This document shows, piece after piece, positions 8,584 to 18,700 of a stretch of 64,000 nt of DNA; position 1 is the first letter of the stretch, and every line of letters begins with the position of its first letter. The notes under the pieces were generated by a model. It searched no databases, was not told where the DNA came from, and worked only from the letters and a program-made list of their open reading frames with translations. The DNA is from Pseudoruegeria sp039972875 (GTDB lineage: Bacteria; Pseudomonadota; Alphaproteobacteria; Rhodobacterales; Rhodobacteraceae): NCBI GenBank assembly GCA_039972875.1, contig JBDWMA010000011.1, positions 1 to 64,000 on the forward strand, in the 5' to 3' direction. The position numbers were made by a program, and so were the translations under genes.

Positions 8584-8996
8584 GCAAGCTCAAACACTTA
8601 AGTTAGTAGACGTTCAGCTTTTGCTACATCCATCGAGTCCTAGCAAACCGCGATTTCTGAGTCTACATTCTCCATCACCCCGTTCTCGCTGCGTCGAAAA
8701 TTATCGATGTAAAAAAAGCCAGAGCGGTCTTTGGCGCCGTTGCAGTGAATGTTCACTTCGTCCAGCGATGTGTGAATTCGCCAATCCTTTGATTTCGCGG
8801 TTGAGGCGAAAGTCCGCTCTGACGGGCCGCATCGCAACATTGGTTTGGGTGGGTCAATGTCCGATTTGGGCCGGGAAAGATCATCGCTAATCGATTTAGG
8901 CTTTCAATCGCCCTCTTTCAGGCACGTTTCATCAAATAATATGGAAGCGGAAAGTCTCTTTTTCATCCGGTGCGGTCGCTGGCTGTGCGTTCTTGT
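8584..8996. other. Intergenic region with AAAGTCCGC element
   Basis: 413 bases without a convincing gene. Bases 8695-8860 carry CAGAGCGGTCTTTGGCGC and GAAAGTCCGCTCTGACGGGC, resembling the element at 100-240. A 66-codon minus-strand frame here (8640-8840) is not accepted as a gene. Confidence 0.35.
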
Positions 8997-9629
8997 CTAG
9001 ACCAATGTGACCTCTGCACGAACCACAATTGAACCTAAGACCTTTTCGACCTGTTGACCGAGCGCCGTTCGATCCAGTTGTAGGTCGGCCAGTTCCATTC
9101 GGAAACATCGGTGGATGCCGTCTGCATCGAGGTCTAGGCTGAAGATCCTTTTTCTTGCTCCATCTAGCGAGACACCAACAAAACTAGCCGGCGCGCGCGG
9201 GCGCCCTATGTTGCGGGAGTGACCTTCTCCTTCTATTATGAACTGGTTTAAAGGAACGCGAATGGGTTTGAACCTCGGAGTGTTTTCGTCAGGATAAAAA
9301 GTCAGATCGTGGATGAACACGCCACCTAGGCCGGTATTTATCAGCGTAATTTGTTGCACCTGTGAATTTCTTGTACGCTCAAATGCAATGACTTCGACAG
9401 CGCGCCGGTCAACAAGTTCTGTCAGCGCAGCGGGCAAGAAGGACACAATGAAAGTTACAAGAGCAACAAAGACCGTGATTGCAGATGCACCCTTTAGGCT
9501 GGTATTTGCCTGACGACGCCATTTCGACTTGTGCGCACCACACGCCGCACAGATGCGCGCGAACTTTGGTACGACGGTTTCACATCTTGGGCAGACACGC
9601 GTTTCTGAAGACACTCTGTTCAATTCCAT
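8997..9629 (-). CDS. Zinc-ribbon single-pass membrane protein, unknown function
   Basis: 210 residues. CPRC (residues 13-16) and CAAC (28-31) form a short zinc-ribbon at the cytoplasmic N-terminus. One hydrophobic segment (about 49-71, ASAITVFVALVTFIVSFLPA) would anchor it. The remaining 135 residues, probably periplasmic, are rich in beta-type segments and hold no motif I recognise. It appears intact (no internal stops, coherent composition) although surrounded by broken genes. Zinc-ribbon plus membrane helix is common in envelope accessory proteins, but no function should be assigned. Confidence 0.6.
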   Translation of the reverse strand: MELNRVSSETRVCPRCETVVPKFARICAACGAHKSKWRRQANTSLKGASAITVFVALVTFIVSFLPAALTELVDRRAVEVIAFERTRNSQVQQITLINTGLGGVFIHDLTFYPDENTPRFKPIRVPLNQFIIEGEGHSRNIGRPRAPASFVGVSLDGARKRIFSLDLDADGIHRCFRMELADLQLDRTALGQQVEKVLGSIVVRAEVTLV

Positions 9630-10269
9630 CCTACAATTCTCTATTTATCGGTTCGAACTTGAATGGGACAGGGCGTGCTCGTCAACCACTTCAACACAAT
9701 CACAGCAAGACTTCTATTCCGGTTAGGTCAGATTGATTTGGACTACACAGTCAAGCCTGAGTGATTAGTTCGAGGCGTGTGGGGCCCCCAATGTGAGCTC
9801 CACATGCACTGGGGACCTTAACTCGCAAACGGTCTATGGCGGCTTTGCCCTGCGTTGTGTGAGTTTGACCCGCATAAGATTTAGCACTTGCTGCGAATGT
9901 CGGCAATGCGGGTTGCGAATGCAGCATGGAGTGTCTTGGTGGGAGGTCGGCTTTGGGCCGTTCGCGCGGAGATAAGGCCTCCTATTTGTGTAGCCAGAAC
10001 CCGACACTGCGATCCTGTGACGGGTTCGCTAGAATTTCAATCCGGATAAAGTTATCAAGGTTTGAAATGGTGGTGAGCCGACATTCGCTAAACGTTGCAT
10101 AAACTTCCTCTACACGGACTTTGCTGCCATTCGTCAAGGTTTCAACTAGATCCGCTTTGTGACGACTCTGATTTTCTAACAAGAAAGCTAGGGCACCTTA
10201 GGGTTGTATATGGAGCAGTACATAGGTACGTTGTCTGACGATAAAAAACTTTGGAAGAGTCATCAATCA
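9630..10269. other. Intergenic region, no supported gene
   Basis: 640 bases. Bases 9870-9975 contain CTGCGAATGTCGGCAATGCG and GGGTTGCGAATGCAGC, two tandem variants of a TGCGAATG word, again suggesting decayed recurrent sequence. On the minus strand a TTG-initiated 66-codon frame (9982-10182) reads KVRVEEVYATFSECRLTTIS. It looks protein-like and could be the tail of a lost gene, but I cannot place it. Confidence 0.35.
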
Positions 10270-10566
10270 ATGAGAACATTTACCACATCAATACGTGCCC
10301 CGCAAAAGTCTGTCGCGTTCATGATGAGTATACTCATCGGGCTGTCTGCCTGTTCAAATGATCAATCTAGTCCGCTTGAAGGCACCCCTTACGCGGCAGT
10401 TATAGATTGCGTTACTGAAGCAGGCTATGTCGGCACGGGAGGAAGCCTTGTTACGGGGCGGGAAACCGTGGACGAAGTAATTGCTTCAGAATCCGACAAC
10501 TTCGGTTTGACGCCGAAACAACAAGACTCGGTGCGAACATGTGCTAATGCAAAGTTATCGTTGTAA
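10270..10566 (+). CDS. Small putative lipoprotein
   Basis: 98 residues from ATG 10270. A basic start (MRTFTTSIRAPQKS) is followed by a hydrophobic stretch and the lipobox LSAC (Cys at about residue 27), so the mature protein is a lipid-anchored peptide of about 70 residues. The mature part has two further Cys (IDCVTEAG and RTCANAK) that could form a disulfide. An upstream ATG at 10204 would bury the signal and is not preferred. It resembles short Roseobacter lipoproteins of unknown role. Confidence 0.55.
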   Translation: MRTFTTSIRAPQKSVAFMMSILIGLSACSNDQSSPLEGTPYAAVIDCVTEAGYVGTGGSLVTGRETVDEVIASESDNFGLTPKQQDSVRTCANAKLSL

Positions 10567-10743
10567 ATATTCCAAAAAGTGAAAATCGGGTATACCCGAA
10601 AGATCAAATAATACAGATAACTCCGCGCACTTGGAACGATATTTACGATAACGTTTTGCGTGAGAGTTATACCTGTCCGTCATTAAATGATTTGAGACAG
10701 ATGGCGATTTGACTTTGAGGAGTCATCGCTCATCTGGTTTGAA

Positions 10744-10932
10744 TTAAGCAGCGGCTTCAGCGTGTTGCAAGCGCCTTAGCTTCATGGTTTTCCTTTTTGT
10801 TCTTTCTCGCTCAAGTAGTTTTGTTTGACCGCGTTCTGTATAGACGCCGGTGGGTTTCAGGTTCTTCAAGCTCTCATGATAGCGCAGATGGTTGTAATGA
10901 CCGACGAAGGCGGCGATCTGTGCTTCTAGGTC
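10744..10932 (-). mobile_element. IS3-family transposase (OrfB) C-terminal fragment
   Basis: The minus strand reads LEAQIAAFVGHYNHLRYHES, then LKNLKPTGVY, ending QHAEAAA and TAA at 10744-10746. This is the DDE integrase core tail of IS3-type OrfB. The catalytic residues and all upstream parts are missing. Just beyond the stop, 10698-10735 folds into an imperfect hairpin (CAGATG...CATCTG) that may be the old element end. Confidence 0.7.
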
Positions 10933-11512
10933 ACACGTCGCGCGGCGAAGGCCTCAGTTGTCCGGATCGGCACGGATGGTTCCACATCCACGATCACTGC
11001 ATTGTCCAAGTCCACCAAATAGTTAATGGCGGCGCCGAATGCAGCGTCATCCTGCGTTTCGAGATATTCCTCAGCCATTCGGGTGGCAAGATCCGGTGGG
11101 AGACCCTCCTTGCTTTCGATACCGCGCGATTGGTTCGGATTGGCAGGGATGGCTGGCATCGCTCTCCGCCGACAAGGCCTTCGTTGATGCAGCGATGCAG
11201 CACCTTCTCAAACAAATGGCGAAATAACCCGCCCTCCCGATAGCGCTCGTGCCGGTTCTTTGAAAATGTACCATGGTTCGGCATAGGGTCCGTCAGGTCG
11301 AGCCTGCAACACCACCTGTAGGCCAAATTGACATGAACCTCTTCGCAGAGCCGCCGCTCGGATCGAATGCCTTGACAGTAGCCTAACAACAGCATTCGGC
11401 TCATCAGCTCAGGGTCAACTGATGGACGCCCATGCGAACTATAGGAAGGCGCCAGAAGAGGCCGAACGTCAGAGAGGTTAAGGAAATGATCAATGTTGCG
11501 TAGCGGGTGATC
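10933..11512 (-). mobile_element. IS1182-like (DUF772) transposase remnant, frameshifted and internally deleted
   Basis: The N-terminal part is clear: DHPLRNIDHFLNLSDVRPLL, GRPSVDPELMSRMLLLGY, SERRLCEEVHVNLAYRW and FSKNRHERYREG. At about 11160 the frame shifts, and GLVGGE joins PANPNQSRGIESKEGLPPDL in another frame. Then DDAAFGAA joins NYLVDLDNAVIVDVEPS directly, skipping about 30 residues normally present. It ends against the IS3 fragment. No copy with complete ends is visible, so it is immobile. Confidence 0.7.
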
Positions 11513-11673
11513 TTTGCTGTCACACGCAGCCCAAAGCCAGGAAGTTGGTTGTCATAAGAAATTCGATTACCTTGGGTTGGTACTTCCAGTGTTTTCACAA
11601 ACCTGTCTGTCAAACGCTGTGAACTTTTTCGTGTCCGCACTGTGTCCGTGTCGTTTTGCGATGTGTTTGACAT
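11513..11673 (-). pseudogene. N-terminal fragment of a tyrosine-type integrase
   Basis: Reads SQRLTDRFVKTLEVP and ISYDNQLPGFGLRVTAK, the arm-binding N-terminal domain of phage/island integrases (DUF4102-type). The frame is cut after about 54 codons where the IS1182-like sequence begins (DHPLRN overlaps from 11512). The catalytic R-H-R-Y domain is absent. It indicates that a prophage or integrative island once had its integrase here, transcribed leftward. Confidence 0.6.
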
Positions 11674-12108
11674 TCTCCCGCAACCAAATATCCCTTCCAG
11701 CCGTTCGCTAGGTTTTCCTTAGAGTTCCTAACTTGACCATGGAAATGTCCGGAACGAGCCCCCTCAACCAATTTTTCCTTGCTAGTCTGCAAGCAAAGCT
11801 CGAAGTCTCTTACAGAGCATACGACCTGAGTTTCGACCTGCTCGATTTCCTTTGTGTCGCAAGCGGTGCTAAATACCCCTAATTTATTTGCTCTTAAGCC
11901 CGCGGGGGAATTCACTTCTCTAAATGATGAAAACTTAACAAAACTACATTTTCTCATTCTCAAACCTGACCATTACTAACTTATGGAGAAATATCACAGC
12001 CATAAAGTCAATTTCGGACGTAGCTTCACTCAAACATACATTATTTAATGTTGTTTTGTTGTTTTTTACGCCTTAAGGTTGGATCGGAAAATAAAGTCTG
12101 AGACCCTA
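11674..12108. other. Intergenic region upstream of the dead integrase
   Basis: 435 bases, AT-rich from about 11900 to 12070. I see no tRNA or obvious attachment core. The minus-strand frame 11610-11963 is protein-like in its middle (TKEIEQVETQVVCSVRDF) but matches nothing I know. The last 100 bases presumably hold the promoter of the DeoR gene. Confidence 0.35.
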
Positions 12109-12888
12109 ATGTCTTCAAAGAAAAAACGACGGCGCGAAGCGATTTCAGTGCTGGTGATGGAACAAGGTGCTGTTACTGTCGGATCTCTTGCTGAGCGATT
12201 TGATGTTTCAATGCAGACAATCCGTCGTGATGTTGATGCGCTATGTGAGAAAGATATGCTGCACAGGGCCCATGGCCGGATCGAGCTCAGCAAAGAATTT
12301 CTAAATACACCGTTTGATCAACGTGCTGGTACAAATTTGATGGGTAAGCGGGCTATTAGTGAGGCTGCCTCAAATTTGATCCCTGATGGCGCGACATTGT
12401 TCGTCGGGAGCGGCTCGACGCCACTTAGTGTGGCTCAGGGCTTGCGTCGTCGCAAAGGGCTGACGGTCATCACCAATAACTTGAGTGTGGCAATGGCTCT
12501 GAGCGAAGAGGTTTCTAACCGGATCATCGTACCGGGAGGAGAGGTGCGCTTGCCTGATCGAGACATTCTCGGAAATGAGGTTCTGGATTTCTTCGGTCGA
12601 TTCCGGGCGGATTTTGCCATTTTTGGCGCTGCCGGAGTCGCAAAAGATGGCGGCTTGCTAGAATTTCATACGACAGAAGTTCGTGTTACACAAAAAATAT
12701 GCGAGAACGCACAGTCATCTCTTTTGGTGATTGATGGCTCCAAATTTGGACGGCAAGCTCCCGCTCTGGGTGACAATATTGCCAACGTTGATCAGATCAT
12801 TATAGATCGTCGACCTGAGGACGGTTTTGCGCCCCTGCTTGAGACCATCGACAACAAATTGCTTGTGGCCGAGGGGCATGTATTTTGA
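12109..12888 (+). CDS. DeoR/GlpR-family transcriptional regulator
   Basis: About 259 residues. The N-terminal HTH (about 5-60) carries VTVGSLAERFDVSMQTIRRD, diagnostic of DeoR repressors. The C-terminal sensor (about 75-245) has LIPDGATLFVGSGST, VITNNLSVAMAL and ADFAIFGAAGV, the sugar-phosphate isomerase-like fold that binds phosphorylated sugars. It resembles GlpR/AgaR types. The start is taken at ATG 12109 (MSSKKKRRREAI); a TTG at 12079 in the same frame is possible. Next downstream is a Na/Pi cotransporter homologue, so control by a phosphorylated metabolite is plausible, but the operator and ligand are unknown. Confidence 0.82.
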   Translation: MSSKKKRRREAISVLVMEQGAVTVGSLAERFDVSMQTIRRDVDALCEKDMLHRAHGRIELSKEFLNTPFDQRAGTNLMGKRAISEAASNLIPDGATLFVGSGSTPLSVAQGLRRRKGLTVITNNLSVAMALSEEVSNRIIVPGGEVRLPDRDILGNEVLDFFGRFRADFAIFGAAGVAKDGGLLEFHTTEVRVTQKICENAQSSLLVIDGSKFGRQAPALGDNIANVDQIIIDRRPEDGFAPLLETIDNKLLVAEGHVF

Positions 12889-13002
12889 TTGCAATTGCTG
12901 CACTTCATCACGACGGATCTATCGTGGGCTACAAAATGTGGTCTTTGACTAAAATCCGTGTGTCTCTGTTTCAAGCCCCCCTATCTTTAGAAAGCAAGTC
13001 TG

Positions 13003-14661
13003 TTGAGTGAACCCCATTTTATCCAAATATTGATTAGCATCGCAGGCGCGGCCGCGTTGCTCATTTGGGCCGTTCGTCTGGTTCGAACCGGGGTAGAGCG
13101 CGGCTTTGCTGCACCGATGCGGATTTGGTTGCGACACTCCGCTAAGAACCGTCTGCTGGCAGCAGGGACGGGTATGGGCGCGGCGGTTCTTTTACAAAGT
13201 TCCACTGCGGTCGCTGTCTTAGTGTCCAATTTTGTGTCAAAAGGCGGACTGGCAACGGCAACAGGTTTGGCGATCCTACTTGGCGCAGATGTTGGGTCGG
13301 CGGTTGTCACCCAGCTTTTGATGGTTAGACAGCCCATTTTGATTCCTCTGTTGATCTTAATCGGGGTAGTGGTCTTTTTACGCGGTGACGGGGGGAGCAC
13401 CCGCCAAGTCGGCCGTATTCTGATTGGGCTAGCGTTGATATTTATCTCCTTGGACATGATCCGGGAAGCGACGGAACCGATGATATCAAGCCCAGGAACA
13501 CAGGCTGTTATGGCCTATCTCGGACGCGATCTTTTGACGGCTTTTGTGGTTGGAGGGGTATTTGCGTGGGGGGTCCATTCTAGCGTTGCGGCAGTGTTGC
13601 TGTTTGTTACTCTTACGGCGCAATCCATTCTGCCTGTTTCCGCGGCGGCGGCGATGATCCTTGGCGCGAATATGGGGGGCGCTTTTATTGCTTTCGTTTT
13701 GACCTATACGGCGCCAATCGCATCACGACGAATGGTCATGGCCAACTTACTGTTACGCGGCGGTGGGGCTGTGCTGGCCATGCTTTTGATTGCAATGTCT
13801 CCGTCTCTGCTAGATCATCTCGGGGCAACACCGGCACGACAATCGATTAACCTGCATTTGGTATTCAATTTATTGCTTGCTGTTATTGCTCTGCCGCTGG
13901 TCCGGCCTGTCACGGCTGTATTGAGCCGGTTCATGGTCGCCACTTCACCAATTGAGAATAACACTCTTGAGGCCCAGAGCGCCCTCGACCCCGCATCGTT
14001 GGATAAGCCGCAGCGGGGACTTGATTGTGCCGCGCGTGAGTTGCTTGGCATGGGCCAAAAAGTTGAACAGATGTTGCTGGCGGTCGAGCCGCTTTATGAT
14101 CGTTGGAACAGTGATGCCGCTGAGGCAATCCGTGCCCAAGACGCAGTGATTAAATCGACGCACCTTGATGTCAAACTATACCTTGCACGCATGGGACAGG
14201 CAGGGTTGGACGCGGATATGAGCGGGCGCTCGATGGAGCTGGCTTCCATTTCTTCAAGTCTAGACACTGCGTCTGATGCAATCACACGGGTGATGCTTGA
14301 ACTGGCGCAAAGGTTAGATACACAAAGCCTGCAATTCTCTCTTGAGGGCCGAGAAGAGATCAGAGATTTTTCTGATCGGGTTCAAAGCAATGTGCAATTG
14401 GCCTTGAATGTGATGATGAATCAAAACCCGGCTGAAGCGCGCGCCTTGGTTGCCGCCAAAGAGAAAGTCCGTAAGGTCGAGCAAAAACTGCAACGTAGCC
14501 ACATCGGTAGACTACGCGAAGGGCTCGCCGAAAGTATTGAAACAAGTAACATCCATCAAGAGACCTTACGGGCCCTTAAACAAATTAACACAGCATTTTC
14601 GATGGTGGGCTACCCGATCCTATTGAAATCAGGGGATTTGCTGAAAAGCAGACTTGCCTAG
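13003..14661 (+). CDS. Na/Pi-cotransporter family protein with PhoU-like tail
   Basis: Sodium-dependent phosphate transport family (NptA/YjbB type), 552 residues, inner membrane. The first Na_Pi_cotrans repeat (about 10-160) has the hallmark LLQSSTAVAVLV. The second repeat (about 185-310) has a weakened HSSVAAVLLF in place of QSS, then GANMGGAFIAFVL. About 8-9 hydrophobic segments are followed by a hydrophilic C-terminal region of about 220 residues rich in helices (PhoU-like, ENNTLEAQS onward). The start is taken as TTG 13003 after AAAGCAAG. The altered second QSS motif might affect substrate. YjbB-type proteins can export phosphate, so direction is uncertain. Confidence 0.8.
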   Translation: MSEPHFIQILISIAGAAALLIWAVRLVRTGVERGFAAPMRIWLRHSAKNRLLAAGTGMGAAVLLQSSTAVAVLVSNFVSKGGLATATGLAILLGADVGSAVVTQLLMVRQPILIPLLILIGVVVFLRGDGGSTRQVGRILIGLALIFISLDMIREATEPMISSPGTQAVMAYLGRDLLTAFVVGGVFAWGVHSSVAAVLLFVTLTAQSILPVSAAAAMILGANMGGAFIAFVLTYTAPIASRRMVMANLLLRGGGAVLAMLLIAMSPSLLDHLGATPARQSINLHLVFNLLLAVIALPLVRPVTAVLSRFMVATSPIENNTLEAQSALDPASLDKPQRGLDCAARELLGMGQKVEQMLLAVEPLYDRWNSDAAEAIRAQDAVIKSTHLDVKLYLARMGQAGLDADMSGRSMELASISSSLDTASDAITRVMLELAQRLDTQSLQFSLEGREEIRDFSDRVQSNVQLALNVMMNQNPAEARALVAAKEKVRKVEQKLQRSHIGRLREGLAESIETSNIHQETLRALKQINTAFSMVGYPILLKSGDLLKSRLA

Positions 14662-14898
14662 TAACAAGATCTACGAAACAGAAAGAGCGGCGATTGGCAG
14701 CCGAAGGTCGCGCAGCAGATTGGCGGATGACCAATTCAAGAGGGCACTGCAAGCTATTGTCCGTTGGATTAAGGTCGCTGGCGCCAAAAATCTGAATGCT
14801 ATGTGGTCCGCAAAGGCACTGTAAATCCAATTTTTTGAAAGGGCCGGTTCCGAAAAAACAAAGACGGTAGCCTGCAGTGTTCGTCTGTAATTCTTCTT

Positions 14899-15546
14899 TT
14901 ATTTTGCGGCCCAATCTGCGCCGCGTTCAAAGAGAGTTTTCATTTGCGGAACTTTAAATTCTTCTGCCGCATGGCCCAAAGCACTGTAAAAAACGCGGCC
15001 TTTACCATAATGTCTCTTCCAGACCACAGGCATGACGACACCTTCGATCTCAGCAAAATGATCACCGGAAAAAGTTGTTGTGGCGAGGATTTCAATGCTT
15101 GGATCTATGTGCATGTAATACTGTTCTGAGCAGTAGGGAAAATCGGTCAAACCAGCTGTAATAGGGTCGTTTATGGCCGTAATCTGGACTGTATAATCCA
15201 TGATGTCGCCAGGGTGTTGGACCCACTGTCCACCTGTCATAAATTGGTAATCCGGCTCATTTCGGAACGTATCACACATTGTCCCATGAAAGCCGGCCAA
15301 ACCTGTTCCAGCGCGGACAGCAGCCAACAGGTTTTTTAACTCTTCTGCTTTGATTGAACCCATAGTGATAATCGGAACAATGAGATCAAAACGATTTAAA
15401 TTTGGATCGGCAAATGCTGAGGTGGAAGCAGCGACAATAACGTCAAATCCCTGTTGGTGTAGAATGTCGAAAATCACTGTCGCGCTTTGCTCTGGCGTGT
15501 GACCTTCCCAGCCACCCCAGACGATTAATGCCGATTTTTTGCTCAT
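14899..15546 (-). CDS. ThuA-like (trehalose-utilization family) protein
   Basis: 215 residues with a class-I glutamine amidotransferase-like fold but without a clear Cys nucleophile in the usual place. Recognisable segments are ALIVWGGWEGHTPEQSA at the start, LAGFHGTMCDTFR in the middle, and PVVWKRHYGKGRVFYSALGH near the end. The last is the ThuA signature, with GR(V)FYSALGH. ThuA proteins take part in sugar metabolism (disaccharide 3-keto intermediates in rhizobia). Here there is no sugar operon, only the convergent Na/Pi gene, so the role is open. It stands alone with about 240 bases of non-coding sequence on each side. Confidence 0.8.
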   Translation of the reverse strand: MSKKSALIVWGGWEGHTPEQSATVIFDILHQQGFDVIVAASTSAFADPNLNRFDLIVPIITMGSIKAEELKNLLAAVRAGTGLAGFHGTMCDTFRNEPDYQFMTGGQWVQHPGDIMDYTVQITAINDPITAGLTDFPYCSEQYYMHIDPSIEILATTTFSGDHFAEIEGVVMPVVWKRHYGKGRVFYSALGHAAEEFKVPQMKTLFERGADWAAK

Positions 15547-15787
15547 TTTTGTGTCCTAAGCCGAAGGCCCGTCAGCCGGATCATCTGGCCGTTCAACGGG
15601 GCATAGATTTATTTGTCACGTCGCAAAGGCATCCCAGTTAAAGAGGGAAAGCCGTTAATCTTCATCTGTGTGATGAAGATCATAAATGCATCCATAAGTA
15701 TGCGTCGAGACAGAGCTTATCTCTCAAACCAAGAATTGAATAGTTTTCAATGTCATAATCCCACCAATCCTCAGAATCCTGTTTCGG

Positions 15788-18700
15788 TTAACTTGCTTCC
15801 GCAAGAAGAGAGGCATTTCCGCCCGCCGCAGTGGTGTCGATACAGCTATGACGTTCAAGAATACATCGATCTGCTAAGTCCATTTCGGCCCAAAGGGGAA
15901 TCAGACGTCCTTGACGATGGGCCAACGCCGCCCGCGCTGATCTAAGATCGGCGTCATCGCTCCATAGGGCCACCCCATCGAAACCCTGTAGGGTACTTAG
16001 TGCGCTTCGGGGGAGAATGCCGTCTATCGCAAATGCCCCTGTTGCACCCGGCGCAATCATCACGGCGAGACACCCATTAGAAGTGGCAGTGGCGGCCTGT
16101 TGTGTTGCGGCCTCAAATGTCGGGCCTAAGCAAAGGATGGTGCCCCGTCCAAAAAGGCTTAGGGTGTTGGATTCTCCGGTGGGTCCGGGCAATACTGTTC
16201 GGTCGAGCGAATTGCATTCTGATCTAGGAACAGTCTCTAATAAGGCCTGAACGGCAGTTTCAGTAACGTCAATGCCTTTGGTATATGCATATGTAACCTG
16301 ATGCGGCCTGCAAAATCGTTTGACATAATGAGGACCGCCCGCTTTGGGGCCGGTGCCGGACAGACCCTCTCCGCCAAAGGGTTGCGATCCTACGATTGCC
16401 CCAATTTGGTTTCGGTTGATGTACATGTTACCAACCTTTAACCGTGATGTGACCTGTTGAATGCGGTCATCAATGCGAGAATGCATCCCAAACGTCAGGC
16501 CAAAGCCAGAGGCATTTATTGTGTCTACCAACTTATCCAGCTCGTTCGACTTAAAAGTGGCAACGTGCAGCACAGGACCAAAGACCTCCTGATCCATGTC
16601 CTGAATGCCGTTAATTTTGATGACGGTTGGGGCGACAAATGTGCCCTGTTCAGGAACGGCCAACTCTTTCAGGACGCGTCCGTCCATACGAGCGTTTGAA
16701 ATGTAGTTGTTGATGCCTTGCATTGCGGTGGTGTCTATGACCGGCCCAATATCGGTGGACAAGTACCAAGGGTTGCCAATTATCAATTCGTCCAGTGCGC
16801 CATAGAGCATATCTAGAAACGTTTCTGCGACGTCTTCCTGAACATATAGACACCGCAATGCAGAGCAGCGCTGTCCCGCCGATTGAAAGGCGGAGGCGAC
16901 AATGTCACGGACGGCTTGTTCTGGCAGGGCGGTGCTATCGACGATCATTGCATTCAAACCGCCGGTTTCGGCAATTAAAGGTGCCGTCGGAGAAAGATGC
17001 TGTGACATGGTACGGTTGATCTGTTGGGCGGTCGCCGTTGACCCTGTAAAGCAGATGCCATCAATTCGAGGGGCCGACGTCAGAGCGGCGCCCACTGTAG
17101 CCCCATGACCGGGCAAAAGCTGGAGGGCTGAAACCGGAATCCCGGCCTTATGCATTAAACGGACCGCAATATACGCGTTGATGGTGGTGGTTTCAGCAGG
17201 TTTTGCCAGTACGCCATTGCCCGCAGCGAGCGCTGCCGCAATTTGCCCTGTGAAAATGGCCAAAGGAAAGTTCCAGGGACTGATGCAGGTGAAAACACCA
17301 CGCGCGGGATTGGTTAATTCTGTTGCGCGCACAGCGTAGTAACGCAGGAAATCTACAGCTTCGCGGAGCTCTGCAATTGCATCCATCGGCGTTTTTCCCG
17401 CTTCTCGGGTAAGAGCTGCAAAAATCTCCCCAAAGTGTTCCTCATAGAGGTCAGCGACTTTAAACAAGACCGCCTTTCGTTCAGCAGGTGTGGCGTCCCA
17501 AGGCGTGGCGTTTTGCATAGCATTTTTGACATCATCAACCGATGCCAATGCTAAAGAACCCACAATGTCTGAAGAATCTGCTGGATTAGAGACGTTTTCT
17601 ATGTCCCTAGGCAGTGATTTCGCAACGGCAAGTGGACCTGCTGACCAGATGTGGGTTTTAAATGGCGTGCGGGCGGCTTGCAGTTCGGATAGGTCATCAA
17701 TGCTATGCAAATCCCATCCGCGAGAGTTCGGGCGTTCTGTGCCATACAGATCATTGGGAGATAGAACGGCGGCGTTAGAATGTGAGGGATCAAAGCTGTC
17801 AAACGGATCGGCTGCGACCAATTCGGCGGGTACAGATCTGTCGATAATTTGGTTCACAAAACTAGAGTTGGCTCCGTTTTCCAGCAGGCGACGCACCAGA
17901 TAAGCCAAAAGGTCTCTGTGGGCACCAACGGGTGCATAGATACGGCAACGCGCATCAGAATTTTTGCGCACGATACTATAAAGCGCCTCTCCCATGCCGT
18001 GAAGGCGTTGGAATTCATAGACTGCATCATTAGGGGCAATTTCCAAAATGGTTGCCACGCTCTGCGCGTTATGGGTCGCAAATTGCGGATAGATGCGATC
18101 ATTGCAGTCAAATAGCTTTTGGGCGCAGGCCACATAAGAAATGTCGGTGGCAACTTTTTGGGTAAACACTGGAAAACCGCCAAGGCCTTCGACTTGGGCG
18201 CGTTTGATTTCGGTGTCCCAATAGGCTCCTTTGACCAAGCGCACCATGATTTTACGATCAAGGGTAGAGGCCAAAGTATTCAGCCAGTTCAGCACATGAA
18301 AAGCGCGTTTGCCGTAGGCCTGCACGACGACCCCAAAACCATCCCATCCGGCTAACGAAGGATCACTTAGCACCGCTTCGATTACATCCAGTGACAAGTC
18401 GAGGCGATCAGCCTCTTCGGCGTCGATGTTTAACCCCATGCCCGCAGCTTTGGCAGATTGGGCTAGTTTTAGAGTACGGGGGACCAATTCGGCCATGACC
18501 CGGTCTGTTTGCCCCACTTCGTAGCGAGGATGCAGAGCGGAAAGCTTGATCGAGATCCCCGGATTTTCACGGATGTCGCCCGATGTACATTGCGCGGCCA
18601 ATGCATCTATGGATTTAGCATAGGACTCATAAAAAGTATCTGCGTCGGCCTGCGTCATCGCGGCCTCGCCCAACATATCGTAGGAATAAGTATAGCCTGC

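Noticed and set aside
10586..10599. 14-base perfect palindrome TCGGGTATACCCGA after the small lipoprotein gene
   Set aside because: It could be an operator or a stem, but it has no loop or T-tract, and the surrounding region is decayed. I saw no second copy to support a function.
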